Shown here: positions 1 to 10,145 of the stretch, in pieces
Position numbering within the stretch: position 1 is the first letter of the stretch
Layout of the letters: every line of letters begins with the position of its first letter
NCBI GenBank assembly: GCA_023384105.1
Contig: JAHDXR010000010.1
Span: 62,001 to 126,000 of the forward strand
Direction: 5' to 3'
Origin: Hyphomonadaceae bacterium
GTDB lineage: Bacteria > Pseudomonadota > Alphaproteobacteria > Caulobacterales > Aquidulcibacteraceae
Length of the DNA: 64,000 nt
The notes under the pieces: generated by a model
What the model saw: the letters and a program-made list of their open reading frames with translations, nothing else
Databases searched by the model: none
Told to the model about the DNA's origin: nothing
Program-made: the position numbers and the translations under genes

Positions 1-1
1 G

Positions 2-34
2 CGGGGCGTGGAAGTCGAAGCGCTGCGGCGTTAG
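2..34 (+). CDS. 3' end of an upstream gene (partial)
   Basis: The first bases read as an open frame ending in TAG (tail ...GVEVEALRR). It stops 24 bases before the next start codon, which would make it the last codons of a same-strand gene cut by the window edge. Too short to identify. The frame could also be chance. Confidence 0.3.
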   Translation, partial: RGVEVEALRR

Positions 35-58
35 GACAGCGCCAACAGGAGATTTCCC

Positions 59-1483
<1,425 letters not shown>

Positions 1484-1495
1484 CGGACGCAACGC

Positions 1496-1517
1496 TATGG
1501 GGCGCCGGCGCCCCATA
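1496..1517. terminator. perfect palindrome between convergent genes
   Basis: TATGGGGCGCC/GGCGCCCCATA is a perfect 22-base palindrome in the 42-base gap between the M20 peptidase and the convergent hybrid kinase. It lacks a U-tract but could form a hairpin from either strand, so it probably ends or protects both transcripts. Its TATGG/CCATA ends and the preceding GACGCAACGC resemble the dispersed mosaic repeat found at other 3'-3' junctions in this window, so I read it as a reduced copy. Confidence 0.55.
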
Positions 1518-1525
1518 CTTGAATC

Positions 1526-3835
1526 TTAGCCGGCTTGCTTCTGTTCGCTGGCGGGCGCTGTAGCGGCTTGCGCGGCGGGCCGCGCGCGGGCGTAGCGCAT
1601 CACGGTGGCGGCGAGGCGGTCGCGGTCGGCGGGCTTGACGATGTGTTCGGCGGCGCCGAGCGCCAGCGCGTGGGCGCGGTCTTCGTTCACCGAAAGCACG
1701 ATGACGGGGATGTCCTGCGTCTTCGGATCGTGCTTGAGGCTTTGCAGCACGCGCCAGCCGGAGCGGTCGGGCAGGAAGATATCGAGCAGCACCAGCGCCG
1801 GCGCCTCGGTGCGCGCAAGCGCAAGCCCGGCCTCGCCGCCGCCGACGCCGAGCACGGAAAAGCCCGCGCGCGTCAGCGAGCGCGCCGCCAGTTCGCGCGC
1901 GTCGGGTTCGTCCTCGATGACGATGATCAGCGGGCCGTCGGCCGATCCCTGCAGCGCATCGACCTGCGCGGCCACGCCGAGCGCCTTGGCGGCGTCGGCG
2001 AAATCGGCGGGCGCGTGCAGGGTGAAGGTCGAGCCCTGGCCCAGCGCGCTCTCGACCTCGACGTCGCCGCCGAGCAATTGCGCCAGCCGGCGGGTGATGG
2101 TGAGGCCAAGGCCGGTGCCGCCATATTGCTGCGTGATGGTCGGGTCGGCCTGCACGAACGGCTGGAACAGGCGCGCGAGGCTTTCGTTCGACATGCCGAT
2201 GCCGGTGTCGCGCACGGTGATGAAAAGCTGCTCGACGCCGGCATAGTCGCGGCGCTCGAAGTGCAGCTCGATCTGGCCGTCGCGGGTGAACTTGCAGGCG
2301 TTGGAGAGCAGGTTGAGCACGCACTGGCGCAGCTTGGTGGAGTCGGTGTGCGCGGCGCCGGCCGCAGCCTGCCCGGTCATCGTGATGGCGTTGCCGTTCT
2401 GCTCGGCCAGCGGGCGCACCGTCTCGATCAGGTCTTCGAGCATCTCGTGGGGATCGAAGTGCGTGGGGCTCGCCTCCATGCGGCCGGCCTCGATCTTGGA
2501 GAGATCGAGAATCTCGTTGATCAGGCTGAGCAGGTGCTTGGCGGCGGCGAGGATGCGGTGCAGATCCTGCACCGTGGTTTCGTCGTCATTGTCGCGCGCG
2601 TCTTCCTGCAGCATCTCGGCATAGCCGATGATGGCGTTGAGCGGCGTGCGCAGTTCGTGGCTCATATTGGCCAGGAATTGCGACTTGGCGAGGTTGGCGC
2701 TCTCCGCGGCGTGGCGCGCATGCGCCAGCGCATCGACGCCGCGCTCCAGCGCGTCGCCGCGCTGGGCCAGCGTGCGCAGGATGGCGGCGAGATCGGTGGA
2801 GAGGGCGTCGATCTGGGCGCCGGCGTCGAGCGGGGTGGAGAGTTCGTTGCTGAGCGTCTTCAACGCTTCGGCCTGATGGGCCAGCGCTTCCACGGCGTCG
2901 AGCGTCACGCTCGGCGCGCCGGCTTGCGCCGCGGCCTGTTCGGCGAGGTTGCTGACGCAGGTCATGCGCACCGGCGTTCCGTCCGGCGTAGTGCGCACGA
3001 AACCCTGATGGCGGACGCGCGCAGTCGATCCGTCGGCGCGGAGCGCGTCGTGCTCGATCGAGATGCGGCGGATGGCGCCGGGGGCGGGCGCGAACGCGCT
3101 TCTCACCAGCGCGCGATCGTGCGGGGCGGCGAAGCAGGCGCGCTCGATCACGTCGGCGGCGTCGACGGGGCGGCCGAGCAGGGCGGCGAGACGGTCGGCG
3201 CCGGCGAGCTTGCCGCGCGCATAGTCGATCTCCCAGGCGGCGGATGTCTCGTCGCCGAAGCTCATATTGAGCTGGCGCACCCATTCGGCGTCCTGCATCC
3301 GCGCATGCGAGGCGCGGTGCGCGTGATGGAGCGCGGCGAGGCCGACATAGGCGACGCTCGCGCAGCACATCAGCACCGCCGTCGCGGCGCCGGCGGCGTT
3401 GAACGCGATGACGAGACCGAGCAGCGCGTAGGGCGCGCAGACGATAAGCGTGTGCAGGCGGCCGCGGCTGGCGCCGAGCGCGGCGTGGCTGACGGCGGCG
3501 CACATCATCGCCATGGCGAGCGCGGGGCCGGCGCTGCTCTGCGCGTACCAGGCAAGCGCGCACGCAGCGGCGAGCGAGGCCGACGAGGCGAGATCGAGCG
3601 CCAAGCGGCCGGCGCGCGCCTGCATCGGCGAGAGCGCGGAAAGGCGCGGCGCCACGGCTTTTTGCGCTTCTTCCACGAGCAGGGCGAAGCCGAACCAGAT
3701 GGCGGCGAGGGCGACGCTCGAAGCGGCCGCCAGGCCCAGCGCCAGCAGCCCCATGAGATAGTAACGTGCGTGCGCGCCGGTGAAGACTTCAGCCGCTGCG
3801 CGCTCGATCGCCGCACGGTTTATGAAGTGTTGCAC
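1526..3835 (-). CDS. membrane hybrid sensor histidine kinase with C-terminal receiver
   Basis: Hybrid two-component kinase of 769 residues. The first ~190 residues hold several hydrophobic membrane segments, followed by a PAS-like region (~190-300), a helical linker, HisKA with the phospho-histidine motif NMSHELRTPLNAIIGYAE, an HATPase_c domain (DTGIGM, GGTGLGLTI) and a receiver domain with acidic pocket EDE and acceptor Asp in VLLDIFLPD. There is no HPt domain and no adjacent response regulator, so the partner lies elsewhere. The start is GTG, chosen because AAGGGG sits 6 bases upstream. HisKA and REC are closely similar to the second hybrid kinase at 57.7-60.0 kb, so the two look like paralogs with different sensor halves. 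The signal is unknown. Confidence 0.9.
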   Translation of the reverse strand: MQHFINRAAIERAAAEVFTGAHARYYLMGLLALGLAAASSVALAAIWFGFALLVEEAQKAVAPRLSALSPMQARAGRLALDLASSASLAAACALAWYAQSSAGPALAMAMMCAAVSHAALGASRGRLHTLIVCAPYALLGLVIAFNAAGAATAVLMCCASVAYVGLAALHHAHRASHARMQDAEWVRQLNMSFGDETSAAWEIDYARGKLAGADRLAALLGRPVDAADVIERACFAAPHDRALVRSAFAPAPGAIRRISIEHDALRADGSTARVRHQGFVRTTPDGTPVRMTCVSNLAEQAAAQAGAPSVTLDAVEALAHQAEALKTLSNELSTPLDAGAQIDALSTDLAAILRTLAQRGDALERGVDALAHARHAAESANLAKSQFLANMSHELRTPLNAIIGYAEMLQEDARDNDDETTVQDLHRILAAAKHLLSLINEILDLSKIEAGRMEASPTHFDPHEMLEDLIETVRPLAEQNGNAITMTGQAAAGAAHTDSTKLRQCVLNLLSNACKFTRDGQIELHFERRDYAGVEQLFITVRDTGIGMSNESLARLFQPFVQADPTITQQYGGTGLGLTITRRLAQLLGGDVEVESALGQGSTFTLHAPADFADAAKALGVAAQVDALQGSADGPLIIVIEDEPDARELAARSLTRAGFSVLGVGGGEAGLALARTEAPALVLLDIFLPDRSGWRVLQSLKHDPKTQDIPVIVLSVNEDRAHALALGAAEHIVKPADRDRLAATVMRYARARPAAQAATAPASEQKQAG

Positions 3836-3984
3836 GCCATGCCCCTTTGGCTAATTTCCCGGTAACGCTAGCGCGGCTCCGTAAAGCAAAGGTTCGTGGA
3901 GCTGCGTTTTATGAGGCTGAAGCGCGGAAAACTTGCGCGGCGCATGAACGAAAGCTTGCCGGCGGTTCGCAGAGGTAAGGGTGC

Positions 3985-5001
3985 ATGAACTTCAAGTCCG
4001 ACAACACCGCCACGGCGGCGGGGGAAATTCTCGCCGCGTTAACGGCGGTCAACGAAAAGCCCGCCGGTGCCTATGGCGACGATCCCTGGTCGCGCAAACT
4101 GGATGAGGCGTTCGGCGCATTGTTCGAGCGCGAGGTGCGCGTGTTCACGGTGGCGAGCGGCACGGCCGCGAACGCAATCGCGCTCGCCAGCGCGATTCCG
4201 CCGTGGGGCGCGATCCTGTGTCATCGCGAAGCGCATATCGAGTGCGACGAATGCGGCGCACCGGAGTTCTTTTCCGGCGGCGCCAAGCTGGTGCTGATGG
4301 AGGGCGAGGCGGCGAAGGTGACGCCGGACGCATTGCGCGAAGCCATCGGCCGCAACGCGCGCGGCATCCACTCGGTGCAGCCGGCGGCGCTCTCGATCTC
4401 GCAGACCACCGAGCGCGGCGCGGTCTATCGGCCCGAAGAAGTGGCCGCGCTCGGCGAGATCGCGCACGCGGCCAAGCTCGCCCTGCACATGGATGGCGCG
4501 CGCTTCGCCAACGCGGTCGCCGCGCTCGGCTGCACGCCGGCTGAGATCACATGGCGGGCGGGCGTCGATCTGTTGTCGTTCGGCGCGACCAAGAACGGCG
4601 CGCTGGCGGCGGAGGCGGTCGTCGTGTTCGACCTCGACCGCGCAGAAGGCGTGGCGCGGCGGCGCAAGCGCGGCGGACACCTGTTCTGCAAGGGCCGTTA
4701 CCCGGCGGCGCAGTTCCTGGCCTATCTCGAGAACGGTCTGTGGCTGAAGCTCGCCCGCCGCGCCAATGCGCTGGCGGCGAAGCTGGCGGAAGCGGCGGGT
4801 CCGCACCTGTCGCTGCCGGCGGAGAGCAACCAGGTGTTCATCAAGCCGGGCGCGGCGGCGCTGGCGGGGCTGCGCGCGGCGGGCGCGGAATTCTACGATT
4901 GGGGCGGCGAGGGCGCAGGCGAGGCGCGCCTTGTCGTGTCCTGGAACCAGGGCGAGGCCGAGGTCGAGCGCATGTGCGCGCTGCTCAAAGCGCTGCGCTG
5001 A
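3985..5001 (+). CDS. ltaE: low-specificity L-threonine aldolase family protein
   Basis: PLP enzyme of the beta-eliminating lyase fold, predicted to split L-threonine/allo-threonine to glycine and acetaldehyde. Visible features: the N-terminal MNFKSDNTATAAGEIL signature, VASGTAANAIAL in the cofactor-binding region, the HMDGARFANA aspartate/arginine segment, and the PLP lysine in SFGATKNGALAAEAV. At 338 residues it has family length. It is transcribed alone, divergent from the hybrid kinase and convergent with the glycosyltransferase. A related aldolase specificity such as phenylserine aldolase is possible. Confidence 0.85.
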   Translation: MNFKSDNTATAAGEILAALTAVNEKPAGAYGDDPWSRKLDEAFGALFEREVRVFTVASGTAANAIALASAIPPWGAILCHREAHIECDECGAPEFFSGGAKLVLMEGEAAKVTPDALREAIGRNARGIHSVQPAALSISQTTERGAVYRPEEVAALGEIAHAAKLALHMDGARFANAVAALGCTPAEITWRAGVDLLSFGATKNGALAAEAVVVFDLDRAEGVARRRKRGGHLFCKGRYPAAQFLAYLENGLWLKLARRANALAAKLAEAAGPHLSLPAESNQVFIKPGAAALAGLRAAGAEFYDWGGEGAGEARLVVSWNQGEAEVERMCALLKALR

Positions 5002-5005
5002 AGTC

Positions 5006-5085
5006 GATGCAAGCGTTTCAGCTTCGCACCTGTGTGCAGGATGAAACGGTGTTGCCGGCAAGATGCCGGCGGTCCATAGCGCATC
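5006..5085. repeat. mosaic palindromic repeat, families A and F
   Basis: The junction between ltaE and the convergent glycosyltransferase holds two modules. The first, GTTTCAGCTTCG...TGCAGGATGAAAC, folds on itself (GTTTCA/TGAAAC, GCAC/GTGC) and recurs in opposite orientation at about 32.1 kb. The second, TGCCGGCAAGATGCCGGCGGTCCATAG, is a single arm of the dispersed TATGGACCGCCGGC family. The preceding GTCGATGCAAGCG also recurs at other loci. Confidence 0.75.
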
Positions 5086-5091
5086 CGGTCT

Positions 5092-6564
5092 TCAGCGCGA
5101 TGCTTTAGCGGCGGCGGCCGTTTGCGGTTGCGCCGGCGAGGCGAAGCGGCGCAGCGCGCGCGGCGAAACGCCGTGGGCGGTCTTGGCCCAGTGGTGCGGG
5201 CGGACGATCAGTTCGAACAGCGCGCAGCCGGCGGCGATGCTGGCGAGCGGCCAGTAGAACGGCATCGTCAGCGCCGCGCGCGTATGGCTCAGATTGCCGC
5301 TGACGCCGGTGGCGACCAGGGCCGAAAATACGGCGACGCAATAGCCGAACACGGCGAGCGCGAGGCCTGTGGCCCCCAGCAGATTGTAGGGCGAGAGCGC
5401 GGCGATCACGATCACGCCGGCGAGCGGTCCATGAGCGAAGGCGCCGACGAGGCCGCCGCCCAGCACCAGCTGCATCGCCAGGAAGCCCGCGGGGCCCAGC
5501 TCCCGCAGCGTCCGCGGCGGATCGCGCATCAGCACCAGCCACGTCTGCATGTGGCCCTTGATCCAGCGCGTGCGCTGCTTGAGCCAGGCGGCGAAGCCGA
5601 TGGGCGCTTCTTCGTAGGTCGGCGGGCCGATGACGTCGGCGCGATAGCCGTCGCGGGCGAGGCGATAGCCGAGATCGGCGTCTTCCGTGACATTATACGG
5701 ATCCCAGCCGCCCACTGCTTTAAGCGCGTCGGTGCGGAAGTGGTTGCTGGTGCCGCCGAGCGGCAGCGGCAGTTTGAGCCGCGCCAAGAGCGGCAGGATC
5801 TCGTGGAACTGGATTGCATATTCGGCGGCGAACTGGCGGACGATCCAGGAGACGGCGCCGTTGTCGATGTCGAGCGGCGCCTGTGCGCAGGCCAGTCTCT
5901 CGCCGCCGCGCTCGAACGCCGCCAGCGCCGCCGACAATTGCGCGGGGTGCGGGCGGTCCTCCGCGTCATAGACGACGACGTACTCGCCGCGCGCCAGGGC
6001 AAGCCCGACGTTCAGCGCCTTCGGCTTGGTGCGCGGCGCCGCGGCGGGAACGATGACGACATCGACATGAGGCGCGCCGGAGACGGCGAGCGCCGCGGCC
6101 ATGGTGTTGACGTCGTCGCCTTCCACCAGCAGCTTTATGTCGAGCGCGTGCTTGGGATAGTCGAGCCGGTCGAGCGCGGCGACGAGATCGGCGACGACAT
6201 TGGCCTCGCGATAGAGCGGGCAGAGGATGGTGTAGACCGGATGACGCGCGGGCGCCGCCAGCGGCGTCAGTAGCGGGCTGACATGGGCGGCGGCGGCGAA
6301 ACGCAGGGCGATGGCGCTGGCGAACACGGCGAGCGCCGCGAGATGGAGCGCCTTGCCGGTCGGGCCGGGATAGGTGGCGAAGCACCAGACAAGCGCGGCG
6401 GCGAGGGCCGCGAAGGCAAGCAGCTGAGTGATATAAAACGTGCGCTTGGCGGAGCGGCCGGGCTGCGTGCGGTGGAAGCCGTAGCGGGCGGCGTTGAGCT
6501 GATCCGCGGCGATCGTTGTCGCCGCGGGGCGAAGTTCGTCAGCCCGCCGGATTGCCCCACCCAT
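5092..6564 (-). CDS. membrane family 2 glycosyltransferase
   Basis: Processive-type GT2 enzyme of 490 residues. Two hydrophobic segments follow the basic N-terminus (about residues 45-95). The GT-A domain starts at YTILCPLYREANVVADLV and holds the nucleotide-sugar aspartates YDAEDRP, the acceptor-side TEDADLGYRLA and the processivity-type QRTRWIKGHMQTW. Several C-terminal membrane helices follow. This is the architecture of polysaccharide synthases of the cellulose/N-glycan type, so it probably extrudes or elongates a cell-surface polysaccharide. It lacks a PilZ domain and has no visible polysaccharide operon around it, so the product is not predictable. Its stop codon lies just beyond the repeat arm. 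Confidence 0.85.
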   Translation of the reverse strand: MGGAIRRADELRPAATTIAADQLNAARYGFHRTQPGRSAKRTFYITQLLAFAALAAALVWCFATYPGPTGKALHLAALAVFASAIALRFAAAAHVSPLLTPLAAPARHPVYTILCPLYREANVVADLVAALDRLDYPKHALDIKLLVEGDDVNTMAAALAVSGAPHVDVVIVPAAAPRTKPKALNVGLALARGEYVVVYDAEDRPHPAQLSAALAAFERGGERLACAQAPLDIDNGAVSWIVRQFAAEYAIQFHEILPLLARLKLPLPLGGTSNHFRTDALKAVGGWDPYNVTEDADLGYRLARDGYRADVIGPPTYEEAPIGFAAWLKQRTRWIKGHMQTWLVLMRDPPRTLRELGPAGFLAMQLVLGGGLVGAFAHGPLAGVIVIAALSPYNLLGATGLALAVFGYCVAVFSALVATGVSGNLSHTRAALTMPFYWPLASIAAGCALFELIVRPHHWAKTAHGVSPRALRRFASPAQPQTAAAAKASR

Positions 6565-6624
6565 CTACGGATGCAGATGTTACGGCAACAAATTACCCAC
6601 AATACACCAAAGGTTGTATATCGC

Positions 6625-7833
6625 TCAGGCCGGCGCGGGCGGCGGCGTTTCGGTCTTGCTCGCGATTGCGTCCGCGACGCGGAACATGACCGGGTTGAGC
6701 GCAATCGAGATCAGCGCGCTGGCGAGGATGAGGTTGTAGGTCTCGTCCGACAGCAGGTCGAGGCGCACGCCCATGCCGGCGAGCACGAACGAGAACTCGC
6801 CGATTTGCGCCAGCGAGGCGGCGATCATCAGCCCGGTGCGCAAAGACAGCTTGTAGAGCGAGGTGATGGCGAGCGCTGCGGCGCTTTTGCCGATGATGAT
6901 GATGAACACCACCGCCAGCACGCCGATCGGTTCGCGCACCACCGTCATCGGGTCGAACAGCATGCCGACCGAGACGAAGAACAGCACTGCGAAGGTGTCG
7001 CGCAGCGGCAGCGAATCCTCGGCGATCTTGTGGGTGAACTTGGTGCCGTTCATCACCACGCCGGCCAGGAACGCGCCGAGCGCGAACGAGGCGTCGAACA
7101 GCTCGGAGGCGAGATAGGCCACGCCAAGCGCCAGCGTGAGCGTGCCCAGCGACATGAGCTCGCGCGACTTCAGATGCGCGATCTGGACGATCAGCCACGG
7201 GAACAGCCGCGCGCCGACGAACAGCATGAGCGCGACGAAGACGGTGATCTTGCCGAGCGTCAGCGCCAGCGCGCCCAGCGTGTCCTGGACCGAAGCGCCG
7301 CCATTGCCGGTCGCCGCTGCCGCGAGGGAAGGCAGCAGCACGATAGCGAGGACAATGGCGATATCCTCGACTACCAGCCAGCCGACGCAGATGCGGCCGT
7401 TTTCGGTCTTCACCAGCTGGCGGTCCTCGAGCGCGCGCAGGAGCACCACCGTGCTCGCCACCGAAAGCGAAAAGCCCAGCGTGACGGCCTCGGCCGCACC
7501 CATGCCCATCAGCGTGCCGACGACATAGCCGAGCAAGGTGGCGGCGCTCATCTGCACCAGCGCCCCCGGTATGGCGATGCCGCGGACGGCCCACAGGTCC
7601 GTCAGCGAGAATTTCAGCCCGACGCCGAACATCAGCAGGATCACGCCGATTTCGGCGAACTGAAAGGCCAGTTCGGCGTCGCCGACGAATCCCGGCGTGA
7701 ACGGCCCCACGGCGACGCCGGCGAGCAGGTATCCGACCAGCGGGGAGATGCGAAAGCGCTGCGCGATGGCGCCCAGGAAGAACGCCAGCACGATCGCGGC
7801 GACGAGGTTCACGATGAGCGAATGATCTTCCAC
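6625..7833 (-). CDS. CPA2-family cation:proton antiporter
   Basis: Inner-membrane antiporter of the monovalent cation:proton antiporter-2 family (KefB/YbaL/RosB type), about 402 residues and largely hydrophobic. GYLLAGVAVGP, GVILLMFGVGL and the discontinuous-helix region VVEDIAIVLAIVLLP with its conserved Glu-Asp are characteristic. FVSVGMLFDP near the end is also typical. The TrkA-N regulatory domain of KefB/KefC is missing; the protein ends soon after the last helix. The ORF opens further upstream, but I prefer the GTG at VEDHSLIVNL, where the first membrane helix begins. It is divergent from the PLP decarboxylase. Ion specificity (K+ or Na+) is not known. Confidence 0.85.
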   Translation of the reverse strand: MEDHSLIVNLVAAIVLAFFLGAIAQRFRISPLVGYLLAGVAVGPFTPGFVGDAELAFQFAEIGVILLMFGVGLKFSLTDLWAVRGIAIPGALVQMSAATLLGYVVGTLMGMGAAEAVTLGFSLSVASTVVLLRALEDRQLVKTENGRICVGWLVVEDIAIVLAIVLLPSLAAAATGNGGASVQDTLGALALTLGKITVFVALMLFVGARLFPWLIVQIAHLKSRELMSLGTLTLALGVAYLASELFDASFALGAFLAGVVMNGTKFTHKIAEDSLPLRDTFAVLFFVSVGMLFDPMTVVREPIGVLAVVFIIIIGKSAAALAITSLYKLSLRTGLMIAASLAQIGEFSFVLAGMGVRLDLLSDETYNLILASALISIALNPVMFRVADAIASKTETPPPAPA

Positions 7834-8006
7834 GCGGCGGCTCTGCTCCCGGGACACGGAGGCCGTCCGGCCGTCGCTGCGCGGCGGTCGCCGGTCGGCG
7901 TATTGTGATGCGTGGACGCACTGCAACGGATTACGGCGTCGCTGTCAAACACGATCTCTGGATGACGGCCCGATGCGGGCCTATGTCCGGCGCCGGAGGA
8001 ACGCCG

Positions 8007-9425
8007 ATGACGGATCGTATGTGGCGCGCCGTGCTGGCGGATGTGGCCGAGCGCGCGGCGGCGTACCGGGAAGCCGCGCCGCAGCGGCCGCACAGCCCGC
8101 GCCGGAGCTACGCCGAAGCGCGCGCGGCGTTCGACGCCCCGACGCCCGAACGCGGCGCGGACGGCGCGCAGGTGATCGCCGAGCTGGCGCGGCTGGCCGA
8201 GCCCGGATTGGCCAATATCGTCGGCCCGCGCTTCTTCGGCTGGGTGATGGGGCAGAGCCATCCCACCGGCGTCGCGGCGGACTGGCTGCTCAGCGCCTGG
8301 GGACAGAATGTCGGCAACGCGCATGCGACGCCGTCGGCCTCCGCCTGCGAAGAGGTGGTGGCGCGCTGGCTGCTCGATCTGCTCGACCTGCCGCGGCAGT
8401 CGTCGGTCGGTTTCGTCAGCGGGGCGACGATGGCGAACTTCACCTGCCTGGCGGCGGCGCGCGGAGAGGTGCTGCGGCGCGTGGACTGGGACGTGGAGGC
8501 GGACGGGCTGATCGGCGCGCCGCCGGTGCATGTGATCGTCGGCGAGGAGGCGCACTCGACGGTGTTCTCGGCGCTGCGCTATCTGGGGTTCGGCGCCAGG
8601 CGCATCGTCAGCGCGCCGGCGGATGACGAGGGGCGCATGCGCGCCGGCGCGTTCGCGCGCGCGATTGCACCGCTGGATGGGCCGATCATCGCCATCGCGC
8701 AGGCCGGCCACATCAATTCGGGCGCGTTCGATCCGTTCGAGGAGATCGCCGAAGCCGCGCGCGCGAAAGGCGCGTGGCTGCATGTCGACGGCGCGTTCGG
8801 ACTGTGGGCGCGCGCCTGCGGGGACCGCGCGCATCTGGGGCGCGGGCTGGAGCTGTGCGACTCGTGGGGCGTGGACGGACACAAGTGGCTGCAGACGCCG
8901 TACGACAGCGCCTACGCCATCGTCCGCGACGCCGATGCGCACCGTCGCGCGACGGGCATTTCCGCCAGCTACCTGCCGGAAGGCGAGGAACGCCATCCGG
9001 CGGACTACACGCCCGAACTGTCGCGCCGGGCGCGCGGTTTCGCCGCCTGGGCCACGATCAAGGCGTTCGGGCGCGAAGGGATCGACGCGCTGGTCAGCCG
9101 CGATTGCGCGCTGGCGCGGCGGATGGCCGAACGGCTGAACGCGGCGCCGGACGTCGAGGTGCTGAACGATGTCGTGCTGAACCAGGTGGCGGTGCGCCTC
9201 GGCTCGGACATGGACGGCGCGCTTGCCGATGCGCTGACGGCGCGCACGATCGCGCGGATTCAGCGCGAAGGCGTCTGCTTCGTCGGCGGCGCGCATTGGC
9301 GCGGGCGCCAGATCATCCGCATCTCCGTGTGCGGTATGAACACGACCGAAGCCGACGCCGACGCCAGCGCCGAAGCGATCCTCGGCGCGTGGCGAGCGGA
9401 GCGCGCCGCCGGCGGCGCACGCTGA
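8007..9425 (+). CDS. PLP-dependent group II decarboxylase family protein
   Basis: Fold-type I PLP enzyme of the group II decarboxylase family (aromatic amino acid/glutamate decarboxylase-like), 472 residues from the ATG preceded by GGAGGA at 6 bases. The ORF track extends 34 codons further upstream without support. Visible: TPSASACEEVVARWLL early, GFVSGATMANFTCLAAAR for cofactor binding, WLHVDGAFGLWA with the PLP aspartate, and the Schiff-base lysine in SWGVDGHKWLQTPYD. Substrate is uncertain; many homologs are named only aminotransferase or decarboxylase. It stands alone, divergent from the antiporter and convergent with rnk. Confidence 0.8.
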   Translation: MTDRMWRAVLADVAERAAAYREAAPQRPHSPRRSYAEARAAFDAPTPERGADGAQVIAELARLAEPGLANIVGPRFFGWVMGQSHPTGVAADWLLSAWGQNVGNAHATPSASACEEVVARWLLDLLDLPRQSSVGFVSGATMANFTCLAAARGEVLRRVDWDVEADGLIGAPPVHVIVGEEAHSTVFSALRYLGFGARRIVSAPADDEGRMRAGAFARAIAPLDGPIIAIAQAGHINSGAFDPFEEIAEAARAKGAWLHVDGAFGLWARACGDRAHLGRGLELCDSWGVDGHKWLQTPYDSAYAIVRDADAHRRATGISASYLPEGEERHPADYTPELSRRARGFAAWATIKAFGREGIDALVSRDCALARRMAERLNAAPDVEVLNDVVLNQVAVRLGSDMDGALADALTARTIARIQREGVCFVGGAHWRGRQIIRISVCGMNTTEADADASAEAILGAWRAERAAGGAR

Positions 9426-9442
9426 ATCCGCCGCAACGGCGC

Positions 9443-9519
9443 ATGGACCGCCGGCGTTCCGCCGGCATGCGCCAACATTTCAGAACATAGCGCATGCCGG
9501 CGGGACGCCGGCGGTCCAT
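9443..9519. repeat. mosaic palindromic repeat, family A, paired arms
   Basis: Two 30-base arms in inverted orientation (ATGGACCGCCGGCGTTCC... and its complement with one mismatch) around a short loop containing CAACATTTCAGAACATA. Each arm is itself hairpin-forming through CCGGCG/CGCCGG. It lies between the convergent decarboxylase and rnk genes, and the flanks TGAATCCGCCGCAACGGCGC and GGCGGTTCAG (the rnk stop) match the flanks at other copies. Confidence 0.85.
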
Positions 9520-9529
9520 AAGCGGCGGT

Positions 9530-9925
9530 TCAGTGCGGCTTCGCGCCGTCGACCTTGAGCACGGTGAGGCGATGGACGGCGCGCTGGTCCTGGTCGCCCG
9601 GCCACCAGAGGGTCTGGCCTTCGGCCAGGCCGATCAGCGCCGCGCCGACCGGCGTCAGCACGGAAATGCGGCCATTCGCGAAGTCGGCGCAGTTCGGATA
9701 CACCAAATGGAAATCGCGATAGAGACTGCCGTCATACTCGAAGTCGACCGCGCCGTTCATCGCCAGCACCTTCGGCGGCACTTCACTCACCACTTTCGCG
9801 CGCTCCATTTCCTGCAGCAGCAGCGCCGCGCCGGGCGCGCGGCCGAGCGCTTTCAGCGCCAGGCTGATCAGCTCTTCGTGGTCGTCCTGGTTGACGTAGA
9901 TATCGGGTTTGGTCTGCGTGGACAT
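9530..9925 (-). CDS. rnk: Rnk-type nucleoside diphosphate kinase regulator (GreA/GreB C-terminal fold)
   Basis: 131-residue protein with the Rnk/GreA-GreB FKBP-like C-terminal domain. In this family the domain binds near the RNA polymerase secondary channel and the name comes from an effect on nucleoside diphosphate kinase. The N-terminal helical part has EELISLALKALGRAPGAALL. The barrel part contains VDFEYDGSLYRDFHLVYP, ISVLTPVGAALIGLAEGQTL and the terminal VHRLTVLKV. The short N-terminus lacks the Gre coiled-coil, so it should not stimulate transcript cleavage. It is a single gene with its stop at the edge of the mosaic repeat. Confidence 0.8.
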   Translation of the reverse strand: MSTQTKPDIYVNQDDHEELISLALKALGRAPGAALLLQEMERAKVVSEVPPKVLAMNGAVDFEYDGSLYRDFHLVYPNCADFANGRISVLTPVGAALIGLAEGQTLWWPGDQDQRAVHRLTVLKVDGAKPH

Positions 9926-10000
9926 TGGCGTAGCCTCATGGGCGCCGGGCCGTTAACCCGCACGCCGCGTTTCCTCGAATTTTTCAGTGTGCGTAGCCGT

Positions 10001-10062
10001 CCCCTAGCTCGGACGGAGGGCGAGCTAGGGGTTAAGCGCAGTCGGCCGTGCGGTCCGCACGG
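10001..10062. repeat. two strong hairpins in the rnk-lysS gap
   Basis: In the 220-base gap between the rnk start and the lysS stop there are two inverted repeats. CCCCTAGCTCG/CGAGCTAGGGG has a perfect 11-base stem with a 9-base loop, and CCGTGCGG/CCGCACGG has 8-base arms around one base. Neither has a U-tract. They could be the lysS terminator, part of the rnk leader, or another dispersed palindrome. No ORF is credible here. Confidence 0.6.
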
Positions 10063-10145
10063 AGAAAGATGGACAGAAGGGGCGCGCTCGTACGCATGCC
10101 CCTAAGGTCGTGCCTAAACGCGGAAAGTCAAGCGGTGCGGCTGTT

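Noticed and set aside
1535-3865. 776-aa plus-strand ORF over the hybrid kinase
   Set aside because: It is the antisense shadow of the kinase gene: high GC third positions create long open frames on the opposite strand. The protein is Arg/Gly/Ala rich without domains.
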